DNA of 34,864 nt from contig JAIXVP010000225.1 of the NCBI GenBank assembly GCA_027482905.1, forward strand, positions 1 to 34,864. The letters run 5' to 3'. A program made the position numbers and the translations under genes. Numbering within the stretch: the first letter of the stretch is position 1; each line of letters opens with the position of its first letter. This document shows positions 23,736-32,366 of the stretch, piece by piece. The notes under the pieces are model-generated. The model was not told where the DNA came from, ran no database searches, and was given only the letters and a program-made list of their open reading frames with translations. Source of the stretch: Opitutaceae bacterium. Lineage in GTDB: Bacteria; Verrucomicrobiota; Verrucomicrobiia; Opitutales; Opitutaceae.

Positions 23736-25742
23736 ATGCTCCTCCGCCGCCTCCTCGCCGCCTCCTGCCTAATCCTGCTCGCCGCCTGCTCCGGCTCCAA
23801 AGACCCCGCCGCGCCCGCCGCCGCCGGCGGAACCGACTCGCCGGCGGCCATCGACAACACCGCCGAGGTCCAGGCCTACTACGCCGCCCACCCGGATTTC
23901 TTCGTCGTCAAAACCCCCGCCGACCTCCCCGCCGACCTCGCCTGGACCGACGCCGGCGACCTGCCCGAGATCGGTTCTCCCGACCGCGTCCGCGGGGGCA
24001 CCTGGAACGAGCGCATCCAGGACTTTCCACCCACCCTGCGCATCGTCGGCCCCGATTCGAACAACGGTTTCCGCAACTACCTGCTCGACGACTACACCTT
24101 GAGATTCGGACACCTCCACCCCGACGTGGCCGGCCCGCATCGCCATTTCCCCGCCCTCGCCGAGGCCTGGGCGGTCGACGCGCCCAACCGCACCGTCTAC
24201 GTGCGCCTCGACCCCAAGGCCCGCTGGAGCGACGGCCCGCCCGTCACGACCGACGACGTTTTCTTCATGTTTTGGCTCTACCAGAGCAGCTACATCCAGG
24301 CCCCGTGGTATAACAACTGGTATGGCATCGGCGAAAACTACGTTCGCGTGACCCGCTACGACGAACGCACCTTCGCCGTCACGATCAAGGAAGCCCGGCC
24401 CGACATGCTCGCCCGCGTGCTCGAGCTGTCCCCCGCGCCGCGCCATTTCTACCGCGAGGTCGGCCCCGATTTCCCCACCCGCTACAACTGGCGATTCGTC
24501 CCCACCACCGGCCCCTACGTCCTTACCCCGGCCGAGCAACAACGCACCCTCACCAACCGCAACTCCATCACCTTCGAGCGCCAGTCCGACTGGTGGGCGA
24601 ACGACAAACGCCAGTTCCGCTACCGCTTCAACCCCGCCCAGCTCCGCCTCCGCGTCATCCGCGAGACCCCGACCGCCTGGGAGGCCTTCCTCGCCGGCGA
24701 GCTGGAGGCCTTCGGCATGAACCTCGCCGAATACCACTACGATCGCCTGCCCGACACCGACCCGCGCGTGACCCGCGGCCTCATCCACAAGAGCACCTTT
24801 TTCAACGACATCCCCCGGCCGAACTACGGCCTCTGGATGAACACCGCCCGCCCTCTCCTCGCCGACCGCGAGATCCGCCTCGGCATCCAATACGCGCTGA
24901 ACTGGCAGCTCGTGATCAAGCAGTTCTTCCGCGACGGCTACAGCCGCCTGAACACCCCGTCCGACGGCTTCGGGGACATGAGCCACCCGACTCTCCGCGC
25001 CCGTCCCTTCGACCTCGCCCTCGCCGGCGAACACTTTGCCAAGGCCGGCTTCCGCCGCCGCGGCCCCGACGGCATCCTCGTGAACGACGCCGGCGCGCGC
25101 CTCTCCCTCACCCTGAACAACGGCTACGAGGTCCTCACCCCCGTGCTCGTCATCCTCCAGCAGGAGGCGCGCAAGGCCGGCCTCGACCTCCAGATCGAGA
25201 CCCTCGACTCCTCCGCCTCCTGGAAAAAGGTGCAGGAGAAGAACCACGACCTGGCCTTCGCGGCCTTCAACGTCGGCGTCGAACCCTTCCCCCGCTACTG
25301 GGAAAACTACCACTCGAAGAACGCCTACGACCAGGCCTTCCTCGCCGACGGCGTCACCCCCAACCCCGAGCGCAAGTTGAAGGTCCAGACCAACAATCTC
25401 CAGACCATCGCCATCCCCGCGCTCGACGCCTTGATCACCCGCTACGACCGGTCCGAGAGCCTGGACGAGATGCGCGGCCTCGCCCGCCAGATCGAGGAGA
25501 TCCTTTACGAGGACGCCTCGTTCTCGCCGGGCTTCGTCCGCCCCTTCTACCGCGTCGCCACCTGGCGCTGGGTGCGCTTTCCGGAAAATTTCAACGTCCG
25601 TTTCTCGACCGACCCCTTCGAGCAAAACCTCCACTGGCTGGACGAACCCGCGCGCCCCGAAACCCTCGCCGCCCGCCGCGACGAATCCAAATCCTTCCCT
25701 CCCTCCGTCCGCAGCTACGAACAGTGGAAGGCCAAGGAGTAA
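23736..25742 (+). CDS. yejA: Peptide-binding lipoprotein of the ABC transporter, YejA-like (SBP family 5)
   Basis: 668 residues with lipoprotein signal MLLRRLLAASCLILLAAC (Cys18), so a membrane-anchored binding protein. After a linker, RGGTWNERIQDFPPTLR starts the family 5 fold. Further marks are HFPALAEAWAVD, VYVRLDPKARWSDGPPVTTDDVFF and NNWYGIGENYVRV, and the C-terminal GFVRPFYRVATWRW stretch is like YejA. This family binds oligopeptides or microcin C-like compounds and delivers them to the permease. Unusually for the set, it is encoded after both permease genes; E. coli yejA comes first. A long open frame in the same register extends upstream into yejE, but the lipobox fixes the start. Confidence 0.88.
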   Translation: MLLRRLLAASCLILLAACSGSKDPAAPAAAGGTDSPAAIDNTAEVQAYYAAHPDFFVVKTPADLPADLAWTDAGDLPEIGSPDRVRGGTWNERIQDFPPTLRIVGPDSNNGFRNYLLDDYTLRFGHLHPDVAGPHRHFPALAEAWAVDAPNRTVYVRLDPKARWSDGPPVTTDDVFFMFWLYQSSYIQAPWYNNWYGIGENYVRVTRYDERTFAVTIKEARPDMLARVLELSPAPRHFYREVGPDFPTRYNWRFVPTTGPYVLTPAEQQRTLTNRNSITFERQSDWWANDKRQFRYRFNPAQLRLRVIRETPTAWEAFLAGELEAFGMNLAEYHYDRLPDTDPRVTRGLIHKSTFFNDIPRPNYGLWMNTARPLLADREIRLGIQYALNWQLVIKQFFRDGYSRLNTPSDGFGDMSHPTLRARPFDLALAGEHFAKAGFRRRGPDGILVNDAGARLSLTLNNGYEVLTPVLVILQQEARKAGLDLQIETLDSSASWKKVQEKNHDLAFAAFNVGVEPFPRYWENYHSKNAYDQAFLADGVTPNPERKLKVQTNNLQTIAIPALDALITRYDRSESLDEMRGLARQIEEILYEDASFSPGFVRPFYRVATWRWVRFPENFNVRFSTDPFEQNLHWLDEPARPETLAARRDESKSFPPSVRSYEQWKAKE

Positions 25743-25773
25743 CCCAATCGCCGGCCCACCCTGCCTAAGATTC

Positions 25774-25806
25774 ATTTTCGTGTTCTTCGTGTGTTTCGTG
25801 GTTAAC
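25774..25806 (+). repeat. Three 9-base TTCGTG repeats plus GTTAAC before the first ATPase gene
   Basis: Units ATTTTCGTG, TTCTTCGTG and TGTTTCGTG run head to tail (25774-25800), followed by GTTAAC (25801-25806), eight bases before ATG 25815. The same layout with two units lies before the second ATPase gene at 26843-26866. This is lower in GC than the surroundings and is not part of a gene. Confidence 0.65.
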
Positions 25807-25814
25807 CCCCTCCG

Positions 25815-26816
25815 ATGTCAGCCCCGCCGATGGCCGACCTCCTGACCGTCCGCGACCTCGCCGTCGCCTTCGACACCGACGCCGGCCTCCTCCGGGCGGT
25901 CGACGGCGTCAGCTTCGCCATCCCGCGCGGCCGCACCCTCGGACTGGTCGGCGAATCCGGCTGCGGCAAAAGCGTGACCGCCCTCTCCCTGCTCGGGCTC
26001 CTGCCCCGCCCCTCCGGCCGCATCGTCGGCGGCTCCATCCAATTCGAGGGCGCCGACCTCGCCGCCGCCACGCCGGGCGAGCTGCAACGCATCCGCGGCG
26101 GCCGCATCGGCATGGTTTTCCAGGAGCCTATGACCGCCCTGAACCCCGTCCACCGCATCGGCCGGCAGCTCGCGGAGGTATTTCTTCTGCACCGCACCCG
26201 CGACAGACGCGAAGCCGCCCGCCTCGCGGTCGAGATGCTCGCCAAAGTCGGCATTCCCTCGCCCGAGATTCGCGCCCAGGACTACCCGCATCAGCTTTCC
26301 GGCGGCATGCGCCAGCGCGTCGTCATCGCCATGGCCCTGGCCTGCTCGCCGGCGCTGCTGATCGCCGACGAGCCCACCACCGCGCTCGACGTCACCATCC
26401 AGGCCCAGATCCTCGACCTGCTGCGCGGCCTGCAACGCGAACTCGGCATGGCCATCCTGCTCATCACCCACGATCTCGGCGTCGTGGCCGAGATGTGCGA
26501 CGAGGTGGTCGTGATGTATGCCGGCCGCATCGCGGAAAAAGGTCCGGTCGAGGCGATCTTCGCCCGCCCCACGCACCCCTACACCCGCGGCCTGCTCGCC
26601 GCCGTCCCGCGCCTGGAAGCGGAGCGCAAATCCCGCCTCGCCACCATCCCGGGCCTCGTGCCCGGCCTCGCCGAGATGCCCGCCGGCTGCCGCTTCGCCA
26701 ACCGCTGCGCCCACGCCGCCCCCGTCTGCGCCGCCCCGCCCCCCATCGAAACCATCACCGAGGGCCAAACCGTCGCCTGCCACCGCTGGCGCGAAATCCC
26801 GAGTTTGAAACCCTGA
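25815..26816 (+). CDS. Peptide ABC transporter ATPase (OppD/DppD-like; first half of YejF)
   Basis: 333 residues. Walker A GESGCGKS at about 50-57, Q-loop [14 protein letters not shown], signature [16 protein letters not shown], Walker [17 protein letters not shown] and switch His in [10 protein letters not shown]. The C-terminal oligopeptide-type extension has [13 protein letters not shown] and a Cys-rich tail ([14 protein letters not shown]) typical of OppD/DppD proteins. In E. coli the partner YejF fuses two such ATPases; here they are separate genes. Start ATG 25815; an alternative at 25830 (MADLLTV) fits the domain edge as well. It is preceded by the TTCGTG tandem repeat. Confidence 0.9.
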   Translation: MSAPPMADLLTVRDLAVAFDTDAGLLRAVDGVSFAIPRGRTLGLVGESGCGKSVTALSLLGLLPRPSGRIVGGSIQFEGADLAAATPGELQRIRGGRIGMVFQEPMTALNPVHRIGRQLAEVFLLHRTRDRREAARLAVEMLAKVGIPSPEIRAQDYPHQLSGGMRQRVVIAMALACSPALLIADEPTTALDVTIQAQILDLLRGLQRELGMAILLITHDLGVVAEMCDEVVVMYAGRIAEKGPVEAIFARPTHPYTRGLLAAVPRLEAERKSRLATIPGLVPGLAEMPAGCRFANRCAHAAPVCAAPPPIETITEGQTVACHRWREIPSLKP

Positions 26817-26842
26817 ATACAAAACGCCCGTGATCGCCCGGC

Positions 26843-26866
26843 CCTTTCGTGTCTTTCGTGGTTAAC
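26843..26866 (+). repeat. Two 9-base TTCGTG repeats plus GTTAAC before the second ATPase gene
   Basis: Units CCTTTCGTG (26843-26851) and TCTTTCGTG (26852-26860) are followed by GTTAAC (26861-26866), six bases before ATG 26873. It is the second copy of the element at 25774-25806, sharing TTTCGTGGTTAAC in a row. Confidence 0.65.
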
Positions 26867-26872
26867 TGCCCC

Positions 26873-27853
26873 ATGTCCTCCGCCCCCCTCCTCGAAGTCC
26901 AGGACCTGCGCATGCACTTCCCCGTGCGAGGCGGGGTGTGGCGGCGCGCCCGCGCCTGGTGCCGCGCGGTCGACGGCGTGTCGCTCACCCTCCGTTCCGG
27001 CGAGACCCTCGGCCTCGTCGGCGAATCCGGCTGCGGCAAGTCCACCCTCGGCAAGGCCATCGTGCGCCTGCACGCGCCAACCGCCGGCCGCATCCTGTTC
27101 AACGGCCTCGATCTCGCCCCGCTCGGCCAGCGCGCGCTCAAGCCCCTCCGCCGCGAACTCCAGATGGTCTTCCAGGATCCCGGCGAGTCGCTCAACGCCC
27201 GCCACTCCGTCGGCGAACTGCTCGCCGAGCCGTTCATCATCCACCACATCGGCACCGCCGCCGACCGCCCCGCGCGCGTCGCCGCCCTGCTCGACCGCGT
27301 GGGCCTGCCGGCGTCCGCCGCCGACCGGTTTCCCTTCGAGTTCTCCGGCGGCCAGCGCCAGCGCATCGGCATCGCCCGCGCCTTGGCGTTGAACCCGAAG
27401 CTCATCATCTGCGACGAGCCGGTCTCCGCCCTCGATGTGTCCGTCCAAGGTCAGATCTTGAACCTGCTGCTCGATCTGCAACGCGAGCTGGGCCTCGCCT
27501 ACCTCTTCATCGCCCACGACCTCGCGGTGGTGAAACACGTGTCCGACCGCGTCGCCGTGATGTATCTCGGCCACATCGTGGAAACGGCCGACGCCGACGC
27601 GCTCTACCGACGCGCCGCCCACCCCTACACCCGCGCCCTCATCTCCGCCATCCCGGTGGCCGAGCCAGGCCACCGCTCCACCCGCGTCGTGTTGAGCGGC
27701 GACGTCCCCTCGCCCATCCACCCGCCGAGCGGCTGTCCCTTCCATCCGCGTTGTCCCCACGCCACGGAGCGCTGCCGCGTCGAAAAACCCGTCCTGCGCC
27801 AGCCGGACCCGGCCCGCCCAGACCACCAGGTCGCCTGCCACTTCGATCTCTGA
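26873..27853 (+). CDS. Peptide ABC transporter ATPase (OppF/DppF-like; second half of YejF)
   Basis: 326 residues from ATG 26873 ([20 protein letters not shown]); a GTG at 26849 would place the repeat element inside the gene and is rejected. Walker [13 protein letters not shown]-loop [17 protein letters not shown], signature [20 protein letters not shown], Walker [17 protein letters not shown], switch His in [16 protein letters not shown]. The OppF-type tail has [12 protein letters not shown] and the Cys cluster [14 protein letters not shown]. It forms a heterodimer with the preceding ATPase to drive the YejB/YejE-like pore and closes the operon. It is convergent with the Ig-domain gene (36-base gap). 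Confidence 0.9.
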   Translation: MSSAPLLEVQDLRMHFPVRGGVWRRARAWCRAVDGVSLTLRSGETLGLVGESGCGKSTLGKAIVRLHAPTAGRILFNGLDLAPLGQRALKPLRRELQMVFQDPGESLNARHSVGELLAEPFIIHHIGTAADRPARVAALLDRVGLPASAADRFPFEFSGGQRQRIGIARALALNPKLIICDEPVSALDVSVQGQILNLLLDLQRELGLAYLFIAHDLAVVKHVSDRVAVMYLGHIVETADADALYRRAAHPYTRALISAIPVAEPGHRSTRVVLSGDVPSPIHPPSGCPFHPRCPHATERCRVEKPVLRQPDPARPDHQVACHFDL

Positions 27854-27889
27854 ACCGATCCCGCGCCGCCCCGGCCCGTCACACCCGGG

Positions 27890-29404
27890 TCAAGGCTGAC
27901 TATAAACGAAGCCGCCGGACTGATACACGATGTAACCGACGCTCGAAGCCTTGCCACGCAGGGAGTAGGTGCCGGTGGTCGCGGTGGTGAACTCAAAACG
28001 AAAATCGATGACGAACGCGACTCCGTCTATCTTGGTTTCGCCGCGAAACGTCACCGTCGTCGGCGACACCCACTTGAACGACTTGTAGGTCAGGCTTATC
28101 CGACTGTTGTCATCCAGATCCCGATATCCCAGCCGGCCATCCTTCAGGAGCGTATAAACCTCGTTCACGTAGCCGCCATCGCCATCGATATCGGTCCAGG
28201 ACCCGTTGAGGCGGAAAGCCGCGTTCGGGATCGCCGTATAGGGCGCGAGGCTGACATCGACCTGCACCGGCTTGGTCGGGACGCTTCCCTTGGCGTTGAT
28301 CACCCGCACCGCGTAGAGTCCCGTATCCGAGATTCTTGCCGGCGAAATGGTCAACGACGACAGCACGGCGTCGGGAATGTCCTTGCCGTCCTTGGTCCAC
28401 TGGAAACTCGGCGCCGGGAAGCCGCTCGCCACGACCGACAACACGTGGCTGTCGCCGACGCGCAGCCGCGCCGCCGCCGGCCCCTGCACGATCTTGGGGC
28501 CCGCCGTAACCACCAGCGGGAAGGGATCGCTGGTGGCGCTGCCCAACGAATTGGTGACCACGACTTCGTAGGAACCCGCGCTGGCGAGCGTCGGGGTAAA
28601 AACATACGCGGGCGAACGCGCGCCGGAAATCGCCTTGCCGTTGAAGCGCCATTGATACTTCGGCGCGGGAAAACCCAGCGCGAGGGCGTCGAGCCGGGCG
28701 CGCACCCCCGCGGCGACCTCCGTGGGTCCGGGCGCCAGCACCAAGACCGGGATCGAACGCACCACCACCGAGGCCGGTTTGCTCGGCACGGTGCCGGCCG
28801 CGTTGCTCACCCGGACGGTGTATTTGCCCGCGTCGTAAACCGACGCCTCCGCCACGGCATAGGTCGCTCCGGTCGCCCCTTCGATCGCGGTGTCACCCAG
28901 AAACCATTGAAAGGTCGGTGCCGGCACGCCGGTCGCCACGACGCTCAAGTTCAGGGGCGCGCCGGCGTCGAGCGTGACGCTGGCCGGCGGGGTGGTCACG
29001 CGCGGCGGCGTCCACACCGTGAGTCGCGCCGTCCGGCTGGTGGCCGTGGCGCCTTCGCGGTTGGTCACCACCACGTCGTAGTTGCCGTCCCGGGCCGGCT
29101 GGGCGGTGACGGTGAAAACGGCCCGCTTCGCCGCGTCGCCGGGGATCGCCTCGCCGTTGAAACGCCATTGGTATTTCGGCGCGGTGCCGGGCTCCGCCAA
29201 GACCACCGTGAACGAGGCTTTCTTGCCCGCCACCACGGTGAGGTCATCCGGCCCGGAGACGATGTCCAGGGCGTTCGCGGACAGCCCCGCCGCGAAAAAC
29301 GCCACGAGGAAGGCAAAGGCGGATAAAACACTTCGCAGGCCACTGTGCGGGAGTTCGGAGCGCACGGCGCTGATACGAGAGATCTGCATGATACCCCACT
29401 TCAT
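27890..29404 (-). CDS. Secreted protein with four Ig-like domains and a unique C-terminal domain
   Basis: 504 residues from ATG 29404; MQIS at 29389 is an alternative. Signal peptide ending near residue 45 ([16 protein letters not shown]). Four immunoglobulin I-set-like domains follow at roughly 47-130, 133-215, 220-302 and 306-388. Each has the W of the F/YQW strand ([40 protein letters not shown]) and the DxGxYxVxVxN strand ([44 protein letters not shown]). Domains 1 and 3 are closest. Residues 395-504 ([20 protein letters not shown], then beta-rich) fit no family I know. Probably a surface or extracellular adhesion or scaffold protein; no anchoring signal is seen. Confidence 0.82.
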   Translation of the reverse strand: MKWGIMQISRISAVRSELPHSGLRSVLSAFAFLVAFFAAGLSANALDIVSGPDDLTVVAGKKASFTVVLAEPGTAPKYQWRFNGEAIPGDAAKRAVFTVTAQPARDGNYDVVVTNREGATATSRTARLTVWTPPRVTTPPASVTLDAGAPLNLSVVATGVPAPTFQWFLGDTAIEGATGATYAVAEASVYDAGKYTVRVSNAAGTVPSKPASVVVRSIPVLVLAPGPTEVAAGVRARLDALALGFPAPKYQWRFNGKAISGARSPAYVFTPTLASAGSYEVVVTNSLGSATSDPFPLVVTAGPKIVQGPAAARLRVGDSHVLSVVASGFPAPSFQWTKDGKDIPDAVLSSLTISPARISDTGLYAVRVINAKGSVPTKPVQVDVSLAPYTAIPNAAFRLNGSWTDIDGDGGYVNEVYTLLKDGRLGYRDLDDNSRISLTYKSFKWVSPTTVTFRGETKIDGVAFVIDFRFEFTTATTGTYSLRGKASSVGYIVYQSGGFVYSQP

Positions 29405-29565
29405 CCCCTCATCATCTACGTCAAATCAAGCAGACAGTCCGAACCTAGGTTACATTTTACAAAAACACCGTCCGCACCCCGATTCGGCTCCGTAGTTAAG
29501 CTGCGACAAAGGGTTTAACCCCATACCGAAGCCGACGCCGCAGGACTAGGCTGTGGGCAGATCCC
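29405..29565. other. Divergent promoter region between the Ig-domain and PRC-barrel genes
   Basis: 161 bases, poorer in GC than its surroundings, with no gene. It must drive the Ig-domain gene leftward and the PRC-barrel gene rightward. The near-palindrome GGGTTTAACCC is at 29511-29521. A candidate -10 for the leftward gene is listed separately; none was found for the rightward gene. Confidence 0.45.
29454..29459 (-). promoter_or_regulatory. Candidate -10 box (TAAAAT) for the Ig-domain gene
   Basis: TAAAAT on the minus strand matches the sigma-70 -10 consensus at five of six positions, directly preceded by TG. It is about 50 bases before ATG 29404. No good -35 lies at the right distance, so the call is weak. 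Confidence 0.35.
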
Positions 29566-30630
29566 ATGAAACTTCCTTCCCTCCTTTTCGTCGGCGCCTT
29601 GCTGAGCGGCTTCGTTATCTCGCCCGTCCTCGCTCAAACCGGCGCGGAAACCAGACCCGAACATGAACGCTTCGGCGCGGAAAAATCCATCCGCCGCATG
29701 GGCCACATCGAAATCATGAACCACCAAGGCGTCCGGCTCGGCCGCATCAAGGACCTCGGCTTCGATCTGACCAACGGCCGCATCGTCGAGGTGTTTGTCG
29801 TCTCCGGAGAATTCCTCGGCTTCGGCGGGAAGATCGTCGCCGTGCCGCCCGCCGCGCTGGTTTCCAACCCGAAGGGGGACACCTACCGCGTCGACATCGA
29901 CAAGGCCGCCTTCGCGGCGATGCCGGGCGTGAGGTTTTCCGGTTGGAACGAGGTCGGGCGCGAAGAACGCATCGCCGCCGCCTACCGCCGTTTCGGCCAG
30001 ACGCCGTTTTTCTTGGTTAACGACGAGATCTCCGACCCGAATTCCGAGCATCCCAAGGTCGCCCTTGGCTACATTTTCCGGGCCGACAAATTCCTTGGCC
30101 TGCCCGTGCACAACCTGCGCAACGAGCCCTTGGGCAAAATCGATTCCATCGGGCTCGATATTCCTGCGGGCATTGTAAAAAAAATCGTCGTCGTCTCCTC
30201 AGACAGCATGGGCACTCGCAGCGTCATCCCGGCCCGTTCGCTGCGCTTCAACGCGGCGCGCGACCGGCTCCTCTTCGACGACAGCTCCATGCCCTTCGCC
30301 GATCAACCCCATCTGGTGTTCACGCCCGCCGCCTTTGGAAACCCCGCCCATTCCGAGGAGGAAAGCTACCGTGGACCGCGCACCGACGTGCCGCTCGAAC
30401 AAGGCACCGCGCGCCGCGACCGCGATCGCACCGCACAGATCCGGAAAAACCTCCGCGCCGCAAAAATCGCCGGACTCGAGTTCGAGGTCGGCACCCTCAA
30501 CAGCCGGACCACCCTGCGCGGCCGGGCAGGCTCCGAGGCCGACAAGGAACGCGCCGGCGCCATCGCCATCGCCGCCTCCCGATTGGAGTTGGTGGACAAC
30601 CAGATCACCGTCACTTCCCCCGCCCCTTAA
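29566..30630 (+). CDS. Secreted protein with two PRC-barrel domains and a BON domain
   Basis: 354 residues with a signal peptide (MKLPSLLFVGALLSGFVISPVLAQ, cleavage near 24). A first PRC-barrel lies at about 45-110 (MGHIEIMNHQGVRLGRIKDL, then DLTNGRIVEVFVVSGEFLG) and a second at about 165-235 (FRADKFLGLPVHNLRNEPLG, KIDSIGLDIPAGIVKKIVVV). After a charged linker, a BON domain fills about 285-354 (TAQIRKNLRAAKIAGLEFEV, TLRGRAGSEADKERAGAIA). PRC-barrels are small beta-barrels that bind proteins or RNA, and BON domains bind membranes or phospholipids. The combination in an exported protein suggests an envelope stress or membrane-associated role. The stop lies 11 bases from the convergent signal peptidase gene. 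Confidence 0.83.
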   Translation: MKLPSLLFVGALLSGFVISPVLAQTGAETRPEHERFGAEKSIRRMGHIEIMNHQGVRLGRIKDLGFDLTNGRIVEVFVVSGEFLGFGGKIVAVPPAALVSNPKGDTYRVDIDKAAFAAMPGVRFSGWNEVGREERIAAAYRRFGQTPFFLVNDEISDPNSEHPKVALGYIFRADKFLGLPVHNLRNEPLGKIDSIGLDIPAGIVKKIVVVSSDSMGTRSVIPARSLRFNAARDRLLFDDSSMPFADQPHLVFTPAAFGNPAHSEEESYRGPRTDVPLEQGTARRDRDRTAQIRKNLRAAKIAGLEFEVGTLNSRTTLRGRAGSEADKERAGAIAIAASRLELVDNQITVTSPAP

Positions 30631-30641
30631 CGTCCGAACGG

Positions 30642-31940
30642 TTATGGCGCCACGCCCCAACGCTTGGTGAACGGATAATAGATGAAGAGCGGCCGGCCGA
30701 CCACATCCGCCGCCGCCACCGTGCCCCAGTAACGGCCGTCGAGACTGTTGGCCGAGTTGTCGCCCAGCGGCAGGTATTGGCCCGGGGCGATCACCACCTC
30801 GGCGCCGTCCTTGAACATCCCCTCCGGACGGTAACCCACATAGCGATCGGCCCGGCGGGCGTTTTTATCGAAGGCCGGCGCACCCGTGATCGGCTCGCCG
30901 TTGCGGTAGAGCGTATAGTCCGCGATGCGCAGGGTGTCCCCGGGCACGCCGACCAGGCGTTTGATGTAGTAGCTCTCGACCTGTTTGCCGGTGGCATCGA
31001 CCATGTAGCGGCTCTTTATGTTGTCGGTGCGGAAGACAAAGCCCTGCCCGACCTGCGGTCGGACAAAGTGGTAGCTCAGGCGGTCCACGAAAAGCTGGTC
31101 GCCGGTCAGGATGTCGAAGGACACCACGCGGTCGCCGGCCTTGAGGACCTTGCCCGTGCGCAGGAAGTAGGCGCGTTGCACGCCGGAAGAGGTGTTGATC
31201 TGCGCGGCGACCAGCTCGCCGCTCTCGCGCTTGGCGTTGACGATCTCGCTGAGCGAACGCGTGTCCCCCGGGAAAAACGTGTCCCGCAGCACCCAGTCCA
31301 TGTCGAAGTCCAGCGGCACGCGCACGTCGACCGGGTGCTCGCCGACAAAAAGCCGATAGTGGCGAAACCGGGCCGGCAGGACCAACCACGAGCGCCCCGG
31401 CTCCTCCTGGTAGGCGACGATTCCCCGACCACCGCCCAGCGGTAGCAACACCTCCCCATCCACCGGCGCGTCCACCCGGCGCGGGCTGGCCCCGACCGCC
31501 GCCAGGTCAAACACCCGCCGCAGGGCCGACGGCTCCTCCGCCCGCGTGGCGTAGACCTGGCCGGTCATGCCGTAGTAGGACGGCCACATCGAGTTGGTCG
31601 GGATCTTGAAGGGCTGCACATAGAAGGCGCGCAGGCCGAGGATGACGATGGCGGCGACGAGGAAAAACTCCACGTTCTCGACCAGGCCCGACTTGGGATA
31701 ATGCGAACCGCCGGTGCGGCGCAGCACGGCCTCGAGGCCGTCGATGCCGAGCTTCAGCCGCGCCGTGTCGGCCTTCTCGCGCACCAGCCGCCGCACGTCG
31801 CCGGCGGCGGCTTGCAGGGCGGCGAGGTCGCCGGCGGGCAGGACATCGCGGCGGTAGTTGAAAACCTTGTCGGCGAGTTCGAGCCAGTCGGCGGCGAGGC
31901 GGCGGGTTTTTTTGTGCTGGGAGTCGAAGAGGCCGAACAT
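30642..31940 (-). CDS. lepB: Signal peptidase I with large insertion
   Basis: 432 residues from ATG 31940 (MFGLFDSQHKK). Residues 1-90 are a cytoplasmic, helical, charged extension. One membrane helix lies at about 90-107 (VEFFLVAAIVILGLRAFYVQ). The catalytic Ser is Ser117 in IPTNSMWPSYYG, and the general-base Lys is Lys327 in YYIKRLVGVPGDTL. Box E reads LGDNSANSLDGRYWG. All catalytic boxes are intact, so the enzyme should cleave signal peptides on the periplasmic side. The Ser-Lys distance is about 210 residues compared with about 55 in E. coli LepB; the extra ~150 residues (about 150-285) are beta-rich. Divergent from the YhbY-like gene. Confidence 0.9.
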   Translation of the reverse strand: MFGLFDSQHKKTRRLAADWLELADKVFNYRRDVLPAGDLAALQAAAGDVRRLVREKADTARLKLGIDGLEAVLRRTGGSHYPKSGLVENVEFFLVAAIVILGLRAFYVQPFKIPTNSMWPSYYGMTGQVYATRAEEPSALRRVFDLAAVGASPRRVDAPVDGEVLLPLGGGRGIVAYQEEPGRSWLVLPARFRHYRLFVGEHPVDVRVPLDFDMDWVLRDTFFPGDTRSLSEIVNAKRESGELVAAQINTSSGVQRAYFLRTGKVLKAGDRVVSFDILTGDQLFVDRLSYHFVRPQVGQGFVFRTDNIKSRYMVDATGKQVESYYIKRLVGVPGDTLRIADYTLYRNGEPITGAPAFDKNARRADRYVGYRPEGMFKDGAEVVIAPGQYLPLGDNSANSLDGRYWGTVAAADVVGRPLFIYYPFTKRWGVAP

Positions 31941-32022
31941 GGATGGGGAGAAGACAGCACTGCACGCGAAGGGAGCCCCGGGCGGAAGGAAATTCCCTTT
32001 TGCCAAGCGCCCCGCCCGTGCC

Positions 32023-32319
32023 ATGCCTCGACGCATGTCCGACAACACCCTTGGCGATGAACTCAAGACGCGGCTGCTCGCCCACGGCGAGAAGCTCGAG
32101 GTCGCCTTTCAGATCGCCGAAGGCGCGCTCACCCCGGAATTCTACGTCGGCCTCGCAAAGGCGTTCAAGACGCGCGATCTGGTCAAGGTCCGCCTCCTCG
32201 CCACGGCGCGCCCGACCCGCGCCGGCTTGATCGCCCACCTCGTCAAACACGGCGCCTGCACCTACGTGGGGATGCAGGGCCGAGACGCCCTGCTCTACCG
32301 GCCCCTCGCCGGGGTGTGA
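32023..32319 (+). CDS. YhbY-like CRM-domain RNA-binding protein
   Basis: 98 residues from ATG 32023, or 94 from ATG 32035 (MSDNTLGDELK). The single domain resembles the CRM/YhbY fold: AHGEKLEVAFQIAEGALTPE corresponds to LkPvvqIGkkGlte, FKTRDLVKVRLLA to ahELIKVRvl, and ends with YVGMQGRDALLYRP, matching vIGrvlvLYR. The GKKG loop of YhbY, which contacts RNA, is replaced by AEGA, so this is a divergent copy. YhbY binds the pre-50S ribosomal subunit. The small basic protein here may act on RNA too. It starts 82 bases from the divergent lepB gene and ends before a hairpin shared with the convergent EamA gene. Confidence 0.72.
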   Translation: MPRRMSDNTLGDELKTRLLAHGEKLEVAFQIAEGALTPEFYVGLAKAFKTRDLVKVRLLATARPTRAGLIAHLVKHGACTYVGMQGRDALLYRPLAGV

Positions 32320-32326
32320 CCGACCG

Positions 32327-32346
32327 GCATCGCCGTTGCGCGATGC
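32327..32346. terminator. Hairpin between convergent YhbY-like and EamA genes
   Basis: GCATCGC (32327-32333) and GCGATGC (32340-32346) pair perfectly around a six-base loop, eight bases after the YhbY-like stop and 20 bases from the EamA stop. The placement between two converging genes suggests a two-way terminator; no U-run follows on either side. Confidence 0.45.
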
Positions 32347-32366
32347 GACTCCCGCCTTGCCTGCGC

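Noticed and set aside
26849-26872. GTG start for the second peptide ATPase
   Set aside because: It would translate the TTCGTG repeat leader (SFVVNCP); ATG 26873 begins at the conserved domain.
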